A DNA stretch of 64,000 nt from Bryobacterales bacterium. GTDB taxonomy: Bacteria > Acidobacteriota > Terriglobia > Bryobacterales > Bryobacteraceae. A program made the translations under genes and the position numbers. The notes beneath the pieces were generated by a model, which saw only the letters and a list, made by a program, of their open reading frames with translations, was not told the DNA's origin and searched no databases. The DNA lies in contig JADJWL010000026.1 in NCBI GenBank assembly GCA_016716385.1, positions 434,001 to 498,000 on the forward strand, read 5' to 3'. Position 1 is the first letter of the stretch. Every line of letters begins with the position of its first letter. This document shows positions 9,740 through 18,762 of this stretch, piece by piece.

Positions 9740-10099
9740 TCAGCGGTGGAACCCGTATTCCAGCACGTAGTAGGTAGGGTTCAACGCAGCCAGTGGACCG
9801 CGCAGCTTGGCTAACTCCGTCTCCACACCGTGAACCTCCAGCCGGGCAATTTCCGCCAGATCCAGCAGTTGCCGCAGCGTGGGACCGATCGAAGCCAGGT
9901 GCTCGATCAACCCCTCAGCGCCTTCGTAAGCCTCGCGGCAGAAGACCTCGTGCCCGTTCAGACTGAAGCCGTAATACTGGCACTTCGGCTCCTGGCTGGT
10001 GATGGCGACACACTGCTCCAGCAGGGGGCGGACCTTGTCCAGGTTGCCTTCGCTGACCTTAAAGTAGGGATGGATGGAGACGCTGGTATCGTGAGTCAT
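9740..10099 (-). CDS. Small antibiotic-biosynthesis-monooxygenase-like (dimeric alpha/beta barrel) protein
   Basis: 119 residues. The frame is open much further upstream, but that extension is the antisense of the gene at 10139; ATG 10099 (MTHDTSVSIHPYFKV) is the natural start. The pattern of an N-terminal strand with IHPYFKV, a helix (NLDKVRPLLEQCVAITSQEP), YYGFSLNGHEVFCREAYEG and a helix with EHLASIGPTLRQLLDLAEI matches the ABM/quinol-monooxygenase fold. Members are often cofactor-free oxygenases or have no known role. Only 39 bp separate its start from the divergent gene at 10139. The assignment to the fold is fair; the reaction is unknown. Confidence 0.6.
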   Translation of the reverse strand: MTHDTSVSIHPYFKVSEGNLDKVRPLLEQCVAITSQEPKCQYYGFSLNGHEVFCREAYEGAEGLIEHLASIGPTLRQLLDLAEIARLEVHGVETELAKLRGPLAALNPTYYVLEYGFHR

Positions 10100-10138
10100 C
10101 GGGAGCAGTGTACTATTTATCCTGGCAGGAAAATCGTG

Positions 10139-12580
10139 ATGCGTCCCGCGCTGGCATTGCTCCTTTGGACGTCCTCCCTCGCCGCGGACGTGACATTCGT
10201 GGGCGACGTGCGGCCGATTCTCGAGAGCCGATGCGTGGCCTGCCATCGCGGAAGCGGCGCCGCCGCCGGCGTTGCGCTGGACGCATTCGACAGCGTCCGG
10301 AGCCTGGTGCATGCGGGAGACGCAGAATCCAGCCGGCTTTGGCTCCAGGTGTCGGGGACACCCCCCGCCATGCCGAAAGGCGGCCGCCCGCTCGACGCCT
10401 CGCAATTGACGGTCCTGCGTGACTGGATCCTCCAAGGCGCTCCCGAGGGCAGCGGGCCTCCGGCGCCGGCCGTCTGGTGGGCGTTTCGCCCCCTCCAGCG
10501 GTTCGAACCGCCGCCCGCCGCGGGCTGGGGACGCACGCCGGTCGATTCCTTCATCCACGCGAAGCAGCGCGCGCAGGCGCTCGAACCGGCCCCGGAAGCG
10601 GATCGCCGCACCTTGATCCGGCGCGTGACCTACAATCTCCACGGCCTTCCGCCGTCGCCCGAAGACATCGAAGCCTTCGTGAACGACCGGGATCCGGAGG
10701 CGTACGAAAAGCTCGTCGACCGCCTGCTCGCCTCGCCCCGGTACGGGGAGCGCTGGGGCCGCCACTGGCTCGACGTCGTCCACTACGGCGAGTCGCACGG
10801 CTACGACAAAGACAAGCCCCGGCGCAACGCGTGGCCCTACCGCGATTACGTGATCCGGTCGTTTAACGAAGACAAACCGTACGCCCGCTTCGTCGAAGAG
10901 CAGCTTGCGGGCGATGTTCTCTACCCGGACGATCCGCGGGCTGTGGTGGCCACAGGGTTCGTCGCGGCGGGACCCTGGGATTTCGTCGGGCACGTGGAAC
11001 TGCGCGAGGGCACCGTTGACAAGCGCATCACGCGATCGCTCGACCGCGACGACATGGTCATGGCCGCGATGTCGACGTTCACCAGCATGACGGTGCACTG
11101 CGCGCGCTGTCACGACCACAAGTTCGACCCCATCCCGCAGGCGGACTACTACAAGCTCCAGGCCGTCTTCGGAGGCGTGGATCGCGCCGACCGTCCCTAC
11201 GACGAGGATCCGGCGGTGTGGGGCAAACGCCGCCCGCTGCTGCAAGCCCGCCGCACAGTGCTGGCCGGGCTGCAGCCGCTCTACGACCAGGCGGCGCGCC
11301 TCGACAACGAAGAAACCCGAGCGATCGATGGCGCCGTCGCCGCCCTGCGCAAGGAGATCAGCGGCATTCCCCCGGCGGGTGCGGGCAGCGACCCCGCACG
11401 CAGGTCCGCGCTGCAGGCCAAGGTCGCGGCGGCACAGAAAGAGCGGCAGGAGATCACCTTCGGCCTGCTGCCGGAACCACGGCGCTCGCAGTTTCAGGCC
11501 CTCCGTGGCGAACTGACCAGGCTGGATGCCGCGCTGGGCGCGCTACCCAAGCCCGCCTGGGTCTACGCGGCGTCGAACGACTTCGCCCGGCAGAGCAATT
11601 TCTCTCCCGCCTGGAGCCCGCGTCCCGTGCACCTGCTTGCCCGCGGCAGTGTCGAAGCGGAAGGGTCCCTGATGACGCCCGGCGCGCTGTCCGCCGTCGC
11701 CGGATTGCCCGCCGATTTCGGCGCCATCGATGCTGAAGGGGAACGCCGCGCCGCGCTGGCCCGCTGGGTCACGGATTCGAAGAACCCGCTCACCTGGCGC
11801 TCGATCGCCAATCGCGTCTGGCACTTCCACTTCGGTGCGGGTCTGGTGGATTCGCCGAACGATTTCGGGCGCATGGGCGCCGAACCCTCGCATCCCGAAC
11901 TGCTCGACTGGCTGGCGCAGTTCCTGCTCGATAACGACGGCTCGCTCAAGAAGCTGCACCGGTTGATCCTGACTTCGGCGGTCTACCGGCAGTCTTCGCG
12001 GCACCACGACGCGTTCGCGAAGATCGACGGCGAGAATCGTTCTCTCTGGCGCATGAACCGGACCCGCCTCGAAGCCGAAGCCGTCCGCGACTCCGTGCTC
12101 GCCGTAACCGGCAAGCTCGATCTGACAGTGGGCGGACCGCCCGCCGAGCACTTCTTTTTCCGCGACGACCACTCGCCGGAATACGACTACGCGCGCTTCG
12201 ATCCCGACGGCCCCGGCGCCCATCGCCGCGCCATCTACCGCTTCATCGTCCGCAGCGTGCCGGACCCGTTCTTCGAGAGCCTCGATTGTCCGGACGCCAG
12301 CCAGCTCACGGCGAAGCGCAATGTGACGCTCACGGCGATCCAGGCGCTGGCGCTGCTGAACGATCCGTTCATGGTGCGGCAGTCCGAACACTTCGCCGCG
12401 CGCCTGGAACGCGAGCGCCCGGACTTGCCGTCCCGCGTCGAGCGCGCCTATGAACTGGCGCTGGGCCGTGCGCCGCGCCCCGAGGAGAGCCGCGCGCTGA
12501 TCGAGTACGGGCGGGCGCACGGTCTGGTGAATGCCTGCCGCCTGTTGTTCAACCTGAACGAGTTCGTCTTCGTGGATTGA
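10139..12580 (+). CDS. Secreted diheme cytochrome-like protein, PSCyt1-DUF1549-DUF1553
   Basis: 813 residues from ATG 10139 (MRPALALLLWTSSLAADV, a short signal peptide); the longer open frame upstream lies over the divergent gene. A planctomycete-type cytochrome domain comes first, with a heme-binding CVACH motif at residues 32-36. Next is DUF1549 (PVDSFIHAKQ, LPPSPEDIEAFVNDRDPEAYEKLVDRLLASPRYGERWGRHWLD, with a second heme motif CARCH at 321-325 followed by DHKFDPIPQADYY). A coiled stretch follows, then DUF1553 (RRAALARWVTDSKNPLTWRSIANRVW, QSSRHHDAFAKIDGENRSLWRMNR). It is exported, presumably periplasmic, and of unknown function. The DUF1501 partner follows directly. Confidence 0.88.
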   Translation: MRPALALLLWTSSLAADVTFVGDVRPILESRCVACHRGSGAAAGVALDAFDSVRSLVHAGDAESSRLWLQVSGTPPAMPKGGRPLDASQLTVLRDWILQGAPEGSGPPAPAVWWAFRPLQRFEPPPAAGWGRTPVDSFIHAKQRAQALEPAPEADRRTLIRRVTYNLHGLPPSPEDIEAFVNDRDPEAYEKLVDRLLASPRYGERWGRHWLDVVHYGESHGYDKDKPRRNAWPYRDYVIRSFNEDKPYARFVEEQLAGDVLYPDDPRAVVATGFVAAGPWDFVGHVELREGTVDKRITRSLDRDDMVMAAMSTFTSMTVHCARCHDHKFDPIPQADYYKLQAVFGGVDRADRPYDEDPAVWGKRRPLLQARRTVLAGLQPLYDQAARLDNEETRAIDGAVAALRKEISGIPPAGAGSDPARRSALQAKVAAAQKERQEITFGLLPEPRRSQFQALRGELTRLDAALGALPKPAWVYAASNDFARQSNFSPAWSPRPVHLLARGSVEAEGSLMTPGALSAVAGLPADFGAIDAEGERRAALARWVTDSKNPLTWRSIANRVWHFHFGAGLVDSPNDFGRMGAEPSHPELLDWLAQFLLDNDGSLKKLHRLILTSAVYRQSSRHHDAFAKIDGENRSLWRMNRTRLEAEAVRDSVLAVTGKLDLTVGGPPAEHFFFRDDHSPEYDYARFDPDGPGAHRRAIYRFIVRSVPDPFFESLDCPDASQLTAKRNVTLTAIQALALLNDPFMVRQSEHFAARLERERPDLPSRVERAYELALGRAPRPEESRALIEYGRAHGLVNACRLLFNLNEFVFVD

Positions 12581-12585
12581 AGCCT

Positions 12586-13983
12586 ATGACTTCCCGGCGC
12601 GACTTTCTCTGGAATCTGGGCGGCGGCCTCGGCGGCATCGCCCTCGCCCACATGCTCGACCGCGACGGCGTCTTGGCGGCCGGGACGCACCATCCACCGC
12701 GGGCCAAGCGCGTCGTGCAACTGTTCATGTCCGGCGCGGCGAGCCAGGTCGACACGTTCGACTACAAGCCGCTGCTGATTCGGAAGGCCGGCGAGAAGTT
12801 CGATCCTGGCGGCAAGGTGGAGCTGTTCCAGAGCGATCCCGGCCCCGTCATGAAGAGTCCCTGGGACTGGAAGCAGCGCGGGCAGTGCGGCAAGTGGGTG
12901 TCGGACCTGGTGCCCCACATCGCCTCGTGCGTGGACGATATCGCGTTCCTGCACTCCATGGTGTCGAAGTCCAACGTGCACGGGCCGGCGACGTTCCTAC
13001 AGAGCACCGGCTTTGTGCTGCCCGGCTTCCCGGCCATGGGCGCCTGGGTGTCTTACGGCCTGGGTAGCCTCAACGACAACCTGCCGGTGTTTGTCGTGCT
13101 GCCGGATCCGCGCGGGTTCGCGCCGAACGGGCCGTCGAACTGGTCCGCCGGATTTCTGCCCGCGATGCACCAGGGCACGATGATCCGTGTCGGACGGCCG
13201 AATCCGATCCATGACCTGTTCCCGCCGGATGCGGCGGCGTTCATCAACGCGAAGAGCGAACGGGAGGGTCTGGCGCTGCTCGAATCGTTGAACCGCGGCC
13301 ACGCCGCGGGGCGCGCCGGCGATTCCCGTCTCGACGCCCGTATCCGCAGCTACGAAATGGCGGCGCGCCTCCAGGTGAGCGCGCCGGAAGTGCTGGACAT
13401 CGCGGGCGAGTCCGAGGCGACGCGCAAGCTGTACGGTCTCGACGATCCGGTGACGGAGGATTTCGGCCGGCGCTGCCTGATCGCGCGGCGTCTGCTCGAG
13501 CGCGGCGTGCGTTTTGTGCAGGTGTGGAGCGGTGCGGACAACGGCCACCCCCGCCGCAACTGGGACAGTCACGAAGACATCGCCAAGGACCACGGCGAGA
13601 TGGCCGCGGGCATGGACAAAGGTACGGCGGCGCTGATCAAAGACCTGAAAGCTCTGGGCCTGCTCGACGACACGATCGTCTATTGGACGACGGAATTCGG
13701 CCGCATGCCGTGCAGCCAGGGAGGCAAGGGCCGCGATCACAACCCGTTTACGTTCACGAGCTGGCTGGCCGGCGGCGGCATCCGGGGCGGCGCGACCTAT
13801 GGCGAGAGCGACGAATGGTCGTATAAGCCGGCGGAAAAGGAATTGTATGGGTACGACGTGCACGCCACGGTGCTGCATCTTCTCGGGATCGATCACGAGC
13901 GCCTGACCTACCGCAGCAGCGGAATTGACCGCCGATTGACGGATGTGCACGGCCACGTGATCCGGGAAATTGTGGAGACCTAG
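12586..13983 (+). CDS. Tat-exported DUF1501 protein
   Basis: 465 residues from ATG 12586. A TTG at 12577 overlapping the previous stop would add three residues, but ATG gives the clean Tat leader MTSRRDFLWNLGGGLGG. DUF1501 proteins have the alkaline-phosphatase/sulfatase fold. Visible here are MSGAASQVDTFDYKP, HGPATFLQSTGFVLPGFPAMGAWV, RRNWDSHEDIAKDHGEMAAGMD and TEFGRMPCSQGGKGRDHNPF with the conserved GRDH. The family has no proven enzymatic activity. It accompanies DUF1549/DUF1553 proteins as a two-gene unit, so the pair probably acts together outside the cytoplasm. Confidence 0.88.
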   Translation: MTSRRDFLWNLGGGLGGIALAHMLDRDGVLAAGTHHPPRAKRVVQLFMSGAASQVDTFDYKPLLIRKAGEKFDPGGKVELFQSDPGPVMKSPWDWKQRGQCGKWVSDLVPHIASCVDDIAFLHSMVSKSNVHGPATFLQSTGFVLPGFPAMGAWVSYGLGSLNDNLPVFVVLPDPRGFAPNGPSNWSAGFLPAMHQGTMIRVGRPNPIHDLFPPDAAAFINAKSEREGLALLESLNRGHAAGRAGDSRLDARIRSYEMAARLQVSAPEVLDIAGESEATRKLYGLDDPVTEDFGRRCLIARRLLERGVRFVQVWSGADNGHPRRNWDSHEDIAKDHGEMAAGMDKGTAALIKDLKALGLLDDTIVYWTTEFGRMPCSQGGKGRDHNPFTFTSWLAGGGIRGGATYGESDEWSYKPAEKELYGYDVHATVLHLLGIDHERLTYRSSGIDRRLTDVHGHVIREIVET

Positions 13984-14038
13984 CACACGCCCTGCCCTCG
14001 AAATTCTGAATCCGTATCGCAGTGGTAAACTACGGCCC

Positions 14039-15793
14039 ATGCATCTCAGAATATGGTTCCTGCTCGTGACGATGAGCATGAATCTGTGGGCTCAGGCACC
14101 GGACCCGGTTGGCATCTGGTCTGGCGTTCTGGACGCAAACGGAAACAGGCTGACGCTTGTCCTCCACATCAGCCGGGCCGACGACGGGACACTGAGCGCC
14201 AAGCTCGATAGCCCCGACCAGGGTGCCGTGGGGTTGCCGGTCAGCGGCCTGAAAGTGAGCGCTGACGGCGCGATTGCCTGGGACTTTCTGCCTGGCCGGG
14301 GACGATTCGAAGGAATTCTCAAGAAAACCGAGATGAGTGGGAAGTGGAGGCAGGGAGCCCTGACTGCACCGCTTACCCTGAAGCGGACGGAAAGAGCGCC
14401 GGAGCCTCCCGTTTCCGTCGCTTTGATCGAGGAGGGCGCGCCAAGTCCCCTCGGCATCTGGGAAGGAACGCTGAACGCGGGCACGGCGAACCTGCGGTTG
14501 ATCCTGCGCGTCATGCGAGGCGCTGAAGGGGATCTGCGCGCGGTGCTGGACAGTCCGGACCAGGGAGCCAGGGACCTGCCGGTGTCCGATCTGCGCGTGA
14601 CCAGGGAAGGCAGGATCTCGTGGGAGTTCAAACCCGGTCGAGGCAGGTTCGAAGGCGCCATCAATGCCCGGGAGATGACAGGCACCTGGACTCAGGGACG
14701 TCTCAGTGCGCCGCTCACGCTGAAAAAGACAGAGAAGGCGTCCGCCCGCCCTCGCCCTCAAGGGCCACAGCCGCCGTTTCCCTACTTTGAAGAGGATGTC
14801 GTCTTCGAAGGCGGTGACGACGGCGTCAGGCTGGCCGGGACGCTGACGAAACCAAAGCGGGAGGGTCCGTTCGCGGCGGCAATACTGATCAGCGGTTCGG
14901 GCCCGCAGGACCGTGACGAAACCGTCTTCGGGCACAAACCGTTCCTCGTCGTTGCCGACTACCTGACCCGGCGGGGCATCGCCGTGCTTCGCTACGATGA
15001 CCGCGGCGTCGGCAGGTCCAGCGGGAACTTCGGAGCGGCTACAACGGCCGATTTCGCGAAAGATGCGGAAGCTGCATGGCGCCACCTGATGACTCGCAAG
15101 GATATCGATGCCCGCGGTGTTGGCCTGATCGGGCACAGTGAAGGCGCCATTGTGGCGACAATCGTGGCGGCGGGAAACCATTCGGTGAAATTCGTCGTGA
15201 TGCTTGCCGGTCTCGGCATCCCCGCGCAGGAGGTGTTGGAAGCACAAGGACTTGATGCCGGCCGCGCGATGGGAATCTCTGAAGAACTCCTGGCGAAGGT
15301 CAGGCCCTACAACGCCGAGGTCTATGCGGTCATGAAGTCCGATCTACCAGCGGCTGAGGCCCAAGCTAGGATCGACGCCGTCCTGGCGCGCTTGGAGAGC
15401 GATCTGGCGCCGGATGAGAAGGCTCGCATCGGGCCCTTCTTCAATTCCTCCGCCGCGATGCTGTCGCCCTGGATTCGCTCGTTCGTCCGGTATGACCCGG
15501 CGGCTCACTTGAGGAGGGTTCGAGCGCCGGTTCTGGCGCTTGCGGGCGGCAAAGATATCCAGGTGAAAGCTGAGCCGAACATCGCCTCGATTCGCGCCGC
15601 GCTGGAGCAAGGCGGCAATCGCGATATCACGGCTGAGATCTTGCCGGGCTTGAATCATCTGTTTCAAACGGCGGAGACAGGGAACATTGACGAGTACCCC
15701 AGACTCCAGGAGACGTTCGCGCCTTCGGCCTTGAAAAGAATCGGCGACTGGATCTGTGAGCGTACCGGGTGCAAAGCGGGTCAGCAGGGGTAA
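14039..15793 (+). CDS. Secreted alpha/beta hydrolase with duplicated N-terminal domain
   Basis: 584 residues from ATG 14039 (MHLRIWFLLVTMSMNLWAQ, a signal peptide). Two near-copies of a roughly 100-residue beta-rich domain start at residues 23 and 137. Each has P(V/L)GIW, LDSPDQGA, a GRGRFEG motif and APLTLK(R/K)TE. The hydrolase domain follows, with GSGPQDRDET (oxyanion region), LRYDDRGVGRS, nucleophile elbow GHSEG with Ser367, Asp506 (GGKDI) and His540 (LNHLF), so the catalytic triad is intact. The relationship is to the acyl-peptidase/DUF-type esterases that carry this N-terminal domain once. It is likely a periplasmic esterase or peptidase; the substrate is unknown. It starts 55 bp after the DUF1501 gene. 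Confidence 0.85.
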   Translation: MHLRIWFLLVTMSMNLWAQAPDPVGIWSGVLDANGNRLTLVLHISRADDGTLSAKLDSPDQGAVGLPVSGLKVSADGAIAWDFLPGRGRFEGILKKTEMSGKWRQGALTAPLTLKRTERAPEPPVSVALIEEGAPSPLGIWEGTLNAGTANLRLILRVMRGAEGDLRAVLDSPDQGARDLPVSDLRVTREGRISWEFKPGRGRFEGAINAREMTGTWTQGRLSAPLTLKKTEKASARPRPQGPQPPFPYFEEDVVFEGGDDGVRLAGTLTKPKREGPFAAAILISGSGPQDRDETVFGHKPFLVVADYLTRRGIAVLRYDDRGVGRSSGNFGAATTADFAKDAEAAWRHLMTRKDIDARGVGLIGHSEGAIVATIVAAGNHSVKFVVMLAGLGIPAQEVLEAQGLDAGRAMGISEELLAKVRPYNAEVYAVMKSDLPAAEAQARIDAVLARLESDLAPDEKARIGPFFNSSAAMLSPWIRSFVRYDPAAHLRRVRAPVLALAGGKDIQVKAEPNIASIRAALEQGGNRDITAEILPGLNHLFQTAETGNIDEYPRLQETFAPSALKRIGDWICERTGCKAGQQG

Positions 15794-15993
15794 AGTGACG
15801 CCGTCGCCCGTGGAACATCGCGGTCGCGCGGAGGTCAATTCAAACTTACGAAGCCGGGAGTGGAGGACTAAAGGGCGGCGTGCCTGTCCCGGATCCGCAA
15901 GGCCGCCAGCTCATCTCTGCCTGAGCGTCAGAAGGACTCCGGTTGGCTGCCTGCCTGGCGCAGAACTGTGAGCCACCGGTTTCGGGGGACGAG

Positions 15994-16269
15994 TTACGCT
16001 GCCGTGCCTTCGAGTGCCTTCAGGCGCGCGTGCATGCGGCTCTTATAGCGGGCCGCGGTGTTCTTCTTGATCACGCCGGTCTTGGCTGCTTTGTCGACGA
16101 CTGAGAACGTCTTCGGGAGCGCGGCCTGCGCGCCCGCCAAGTCCTTCGCGGAGAGAAGCCGGCGCATGGCGCGAACCGTAATCCGGAGACGGGAGCGGCG
16201 CATCCGGTTCACCACCGTGCGGCGTTCGGCAATCCTGATGCGCTTGAGCGCGGAAATCGTATTGGCCAT
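15994..16269 (-). CDS. rpsT: 30S ribosomal protein S20
   Basis: 91 residues starting MANTISALKRIRIAERR, very rich in Arg and Lys, with the characteristic KTGVIKKNTAARYKSRM segment near the C-terminus. S20 is a primary binder of the 5' domain of 16S rRNA. The length is normal for the family. It is a single gene with its own promoter at 16303-16331. The 200 bp between its stop and the gene ending at 15793 show no further gene or clear terminator. Confidence 0.97.
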   Translation of the reverse strand: MANTISALKRIRIAERRTVVNRMRRSRLRITVRAMRRLLSAKDLAGAQAALPKTFSVVDKAAKTGVIKKNTAARYKSRMHARLKALEGTAA

Positions 16270-16302
16270 CTGTTACAGACGAGTTCCTTCCAACAATCTT
16301 TC

Positions 16303-16331
16303 AGTATACAGCCCGCTCCGGGCCCGGTCAA
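16303..16331 (-). promoter_or_regulatory. Sigma70-type promoter of rpsT
   Basis: On the minus strand TTGACC (16331-16326), a 17-bp spacer and TATACT (16308-16303) closely match the housekeeping consensus and lie 34 bp before the rpsT ATG. The -35 overlaps the stop codon of the LarA-like gene. Confidence 0.65.
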
Positions 16332-17656
16332 TCGAGGTCCAGGCGCGCGGGACCGTGCTGGATCCCGGCGTAGGGGTAAATCGCGACCTTCGCCCCGTTG
16401 GGGTGCGCGCGGCGCAGGCGGGCGATCACAGAATCCCAGTCCCGGAAGCCTTCGGTTTCCGGCGGGAAGTACGGGTGATCGAGTTCCCGCGCCTGCAGGT
16501 ACTGCGAATAGAGCAGCACCTGTCCGGCCTGCGGGAAGCGCTTGCGCCGCGCCGCCCGCTGCTTAAAGTAGCTCGACCCGTCGAAGAACTTCGCCTCGTC
16601 GAGATAATGCCAGACGTACTCGCCCATCGGGTTCTGGTTGATCACGACGACGCTGCCGCCGTCCTTGAGGCCGCGCGAGCCCCAGCCGAAATGCTCGTGC
16701 AGTTGGGAGCCTTTGGGATAGGCGTTCACCACCACGACATCGGCGTCGCGGGCGTATTCGGTGGCCAGATGATTCACGGCGTAGCGCGCCGCCGCGTGGT
16801 GCGCTTCGACCACGTCGCCGGAAACCACGTGTACCGGACGCCGGTCCGCGCCGTAGACGATTTGCACGCTGTAAGCCACCCCGACGCGCCGCGCTGCCTC
16901 GATCATGTCCTGCCGCTGCTCGTTGTCGCGGACGTAGAAGATCGGAGTCCCGTCCGGGGCGTGGGGCGGCTTGGGCGCGCGGGCGATCTTGAGGTGCATG
17001 TGCCGGATCGAGTCCATGCCGGCGATGCCGGGCAGGATCAGTTTCGGCCCGCCGCCATAGCCCGGTGTCCCGTGGGCTTTGAGGCCGCTGATCGTGAGGC
17101 GCAGATCGGCGGCGGCGTAGTAGGGATTCAGTCGCAGGTGATTGCCGGCGCGGGTGACGCCGAAATCCGTCAGGTTCTCCCAGATGTTGTGATTAATCCA
17201 GGGGTGCCGCCGGACGGCCTCCTCACCCAGTTTCTTTGCCACTTCGAGGCCGTTCATCTGGTAATGCGCGCCGTAGGCCGTCACGAACAGGACGTTTTCG
17301 TCGGCGATTCCGGCCGCGTGCAGTTCTTCGACGAGGAACGGGACAACGGCGGAGGCAGGCGTCGGGCGCGTCAAGTCGTCGAAAGCGATGGCCACGGTTC
17401 GTTTGCCGGCGGCCAGTTCGCGTAGGGGCGCGGCGCCGGTAGGATTCCGGATCGCCTGGCGCAGACCTCCCGGGGAAAGCGGCGGTGTCCCGAAGCCGCG
17501 CATGTGGCGGATGTCGACCTCCCATCCGGCGGGGAACTCGAACTCTTCGACCGAGTCGCCAAACCATTCGTGGGTGCGGAGCGGAACGCGCTGGACGCCG
17601 GCGCGCACAGCGCCTGTAGCGGCGGCGCCGGCGAGGAAAGCGCGGCGGGTGGACAT
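16328..17656 (-). CDS. LarA-like (lactate racemase superfamily) protein with a Tat-type leader
   Basis: 442 residues. Lactate racemase LarA holds a nickel-pincer nucleotide on a Lys and interconverts lactate enantiomers; relatives act on other 2-hydroxyacids. Residues corresponding to the active site of the Lactobacillus enzyme are visible: DDLTR (Asp94, Arg97), His131, and His195-Lys205-His221, whose spacing (10 and 16 residues) equals that of H174-K184-H200 in LarA. The local sequence GLKAHGTPGYGGGPK matches the family. The unusual part is the N-terminus MSTRRAFLAGAAATGAVRAG, a twin-arginine leader, whereas LarA is normally cytoplasmic. No larB, larC or larE cofactor genes are in the window. 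Confidence 0.8.
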   Translation of the reverse strand: MSTRRAFLAGAAATGAVRAGVQRVPLRTHEWFGDSVEEFEFPAGWEVDIRHMRGFGTPPLSPGGLRQAIRNPTGAAPLRELAAGKRTVAIAFDDLTRPTPASAVVPFLVEELHAAGIADENVLFVTAYGAHYQMNGLEVAKKLGEEAVRRHPWINHNIWENLTDFGVTRAGNHLRLNPYYAAADLRLTISGLKAHGTPGYGGGPKLILPGIAGMDSIRHMHLKIARAPKPPHAPDGTPIFYVRDNEQRQDMIEAARRVGVAYSVQIVYGADRRPVHVVSGDVVEAHHAAARYAVNHLATEYARDADVVVVNAYPKGSQLHEHFGWGSRGLKDGGSVVVINQNPMGEYVWHYLDEAKFFDGSSYFKQRAARRKRFPQAGQVLLYSQYLQARELDHPYFPPETEGFRDWDSVIARLRRAHPNGAKVAIYPYAGIQHGPARLDLD

Positions 17657-17826
17657 AGGCGGCTACCTCCCGGGTCAAGGTCGCACGTTGGCTGCCGTTT
17701 GGCGAGGCTAGCAGAATCAACTGGATACGATCGTGGTAGGTGCGTGATTTCCCCCACTGGCACCGCCGCTACAGTTTTCCAGCGCCCCCTCCGATCACCC
17801 CAACAGAGTGCGGCGAGGGAGGGTGC

Positions 17827-18198
17827 ATGGCACTGGATGTGCTGATTGTGGATGATTCGGCGGCGATCCGGAAGATTCTGCAGCGAATGCTCAAGCAGGC
17901 CGGGGTGCCGTTGGGCCAGGTCTTTGAGGCGGGAGACGGTGTCGAGGCACTGGAAGTGCTCAAGATACAACCGGTCGGCCTCGTCCTGTCCGACATCAAC
18001 ATGCCCAATATGGATGGTCTCCAATTGCTGGGTCACATTCGCGCCAACGGCAACTGGCACCACCTGCCGGTCATCATGATCACCACCGAGGGCGGCGAGG
18101 CCAAGGTCATGGAAGCTGTCCAATTGGGCGCCAACGGCTACGTCCGTAAGCCGTTCACCGCCGATCAGATCAAGGAAAAGCTCGAAGGCCTGTTCTGA
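17827..18198 (+). CDS. CheY-like single-domain response regulator
   Basis: 123 residues from ATG 17827, preceded by GAGGGAGGG. It is a single receiver domain: acidic pair Asp9/Asp10, phospho-acceptor Asp56 in LSDINMPNMDG, Thr86/87, and Lys108 in YVRKPF. There is no output domain. The next gene, 12 bp downstream, is a CheX/CheC-type phosphatase, the usual dephosphorylating partner of such regulators. No chemoreceptor, CheA or flagellar gene is nearby, so it could serve motility or another phosphorelay. Confidence 0.9.
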   Translation: MALDVLIVDDSAAIRKILQRMLKQAGVPLGQVFEAGDGVEALEVLKIQPVGLVLSDINMPNMDGLQLLGHIRANGNWHHLPVIMITTEGGEAKVMEAVQLGANGYVRKPFTADQIKEKLEGLF

Positions 18199-18210
18199 CA
18201 GAGGTTACAG

Positions 18211-18717
18211 ATGGAAAACCCCGACTGGATTGTGGCTCCGGCGCGTTCGGCGGCGCTTGAGGTGTTCGAGACGATGCTGGCCATTCCCGCCGAGCCGGGC
18301 GAAGCGTACTGGGAACGCAGAGCCCCCGGACCGAGCGACGGCTTGATCGCGGTTGTCGGCATGGCTGGAAGCTGGGTGGGCTCCGGGTCGTTCTGCTGCA
18401 GCGCGAACCTGGCCCGGCGGATCGCCGCGGCGCTGCTGATGGCTCCGTACGAGGAGGTCGATGACGACGTCCTCGATGCGGTCGCCGAGGTCGCCAACAT
18501 GATCGTCGGCAACTTCAAGACCACGGCCGAGCAGACGCTTGGCCCGCTCGGGCTGGGCATCCCGACCGTGATCTACGGTATGAACTTCGTGGCCCGCTCA
18601 GCAGCCAAGGAACAATGGCTGGTTTTGCCTTTTCTTGCCGGCGATGAGCACTTCGAACTCCGTATCTGCCTGACGCCCAACCGCGGGGTTCCGCGCCTGG
18701 TTCATGGCGCCGCTTGA
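18211..18717 (+). CDS. CheX/CheC-like CheY-phosphate phosphatase
   Basis: 168 residues. The central helix VLDAVAEVANMIVGNFK carries the E-x-x-N signature (Glu93, Asn96) that CheC and CheX use to hydrolyse CheY-P. Only one such motif is visible, as in CheX, and the flanking strands (LIAVVGMAGSWVGSGSFCCS; LVLPFLAGDEHFELRI) fit the CheX fold. It follows a CheY-like gene by 12 bp, so the two form a regulator/phosphatase module. The protein is cytoplasmic. Confidence 0.75.
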   Translation: MENPDWIVAPARSAALEVFETMLAIPAEPGEAYWERRAPGPSDGLIAVVGMAGSWVGSGSFCCSANLARRIAAALLMAPYEEVDDDVLDAVAEVANMIVGNFKTTAEQTLGPLGLGIPTVIYGMNFVARSAAKEQWLVLPFLAGDEHFELRICLTPNRGVPRLVHGAA

Positions 18718-18762
18718 GGCGATTGCTACAATACGGCGTGGAGGGATCGTTTCAACCACGCC

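Noticed and set aside
9740..11245. Extension of the monooxygenase-fold gene to 501 codons
   Set aside because: Everything upstream of 10099 is antisense to the diheme gene and lacks any family pattern.
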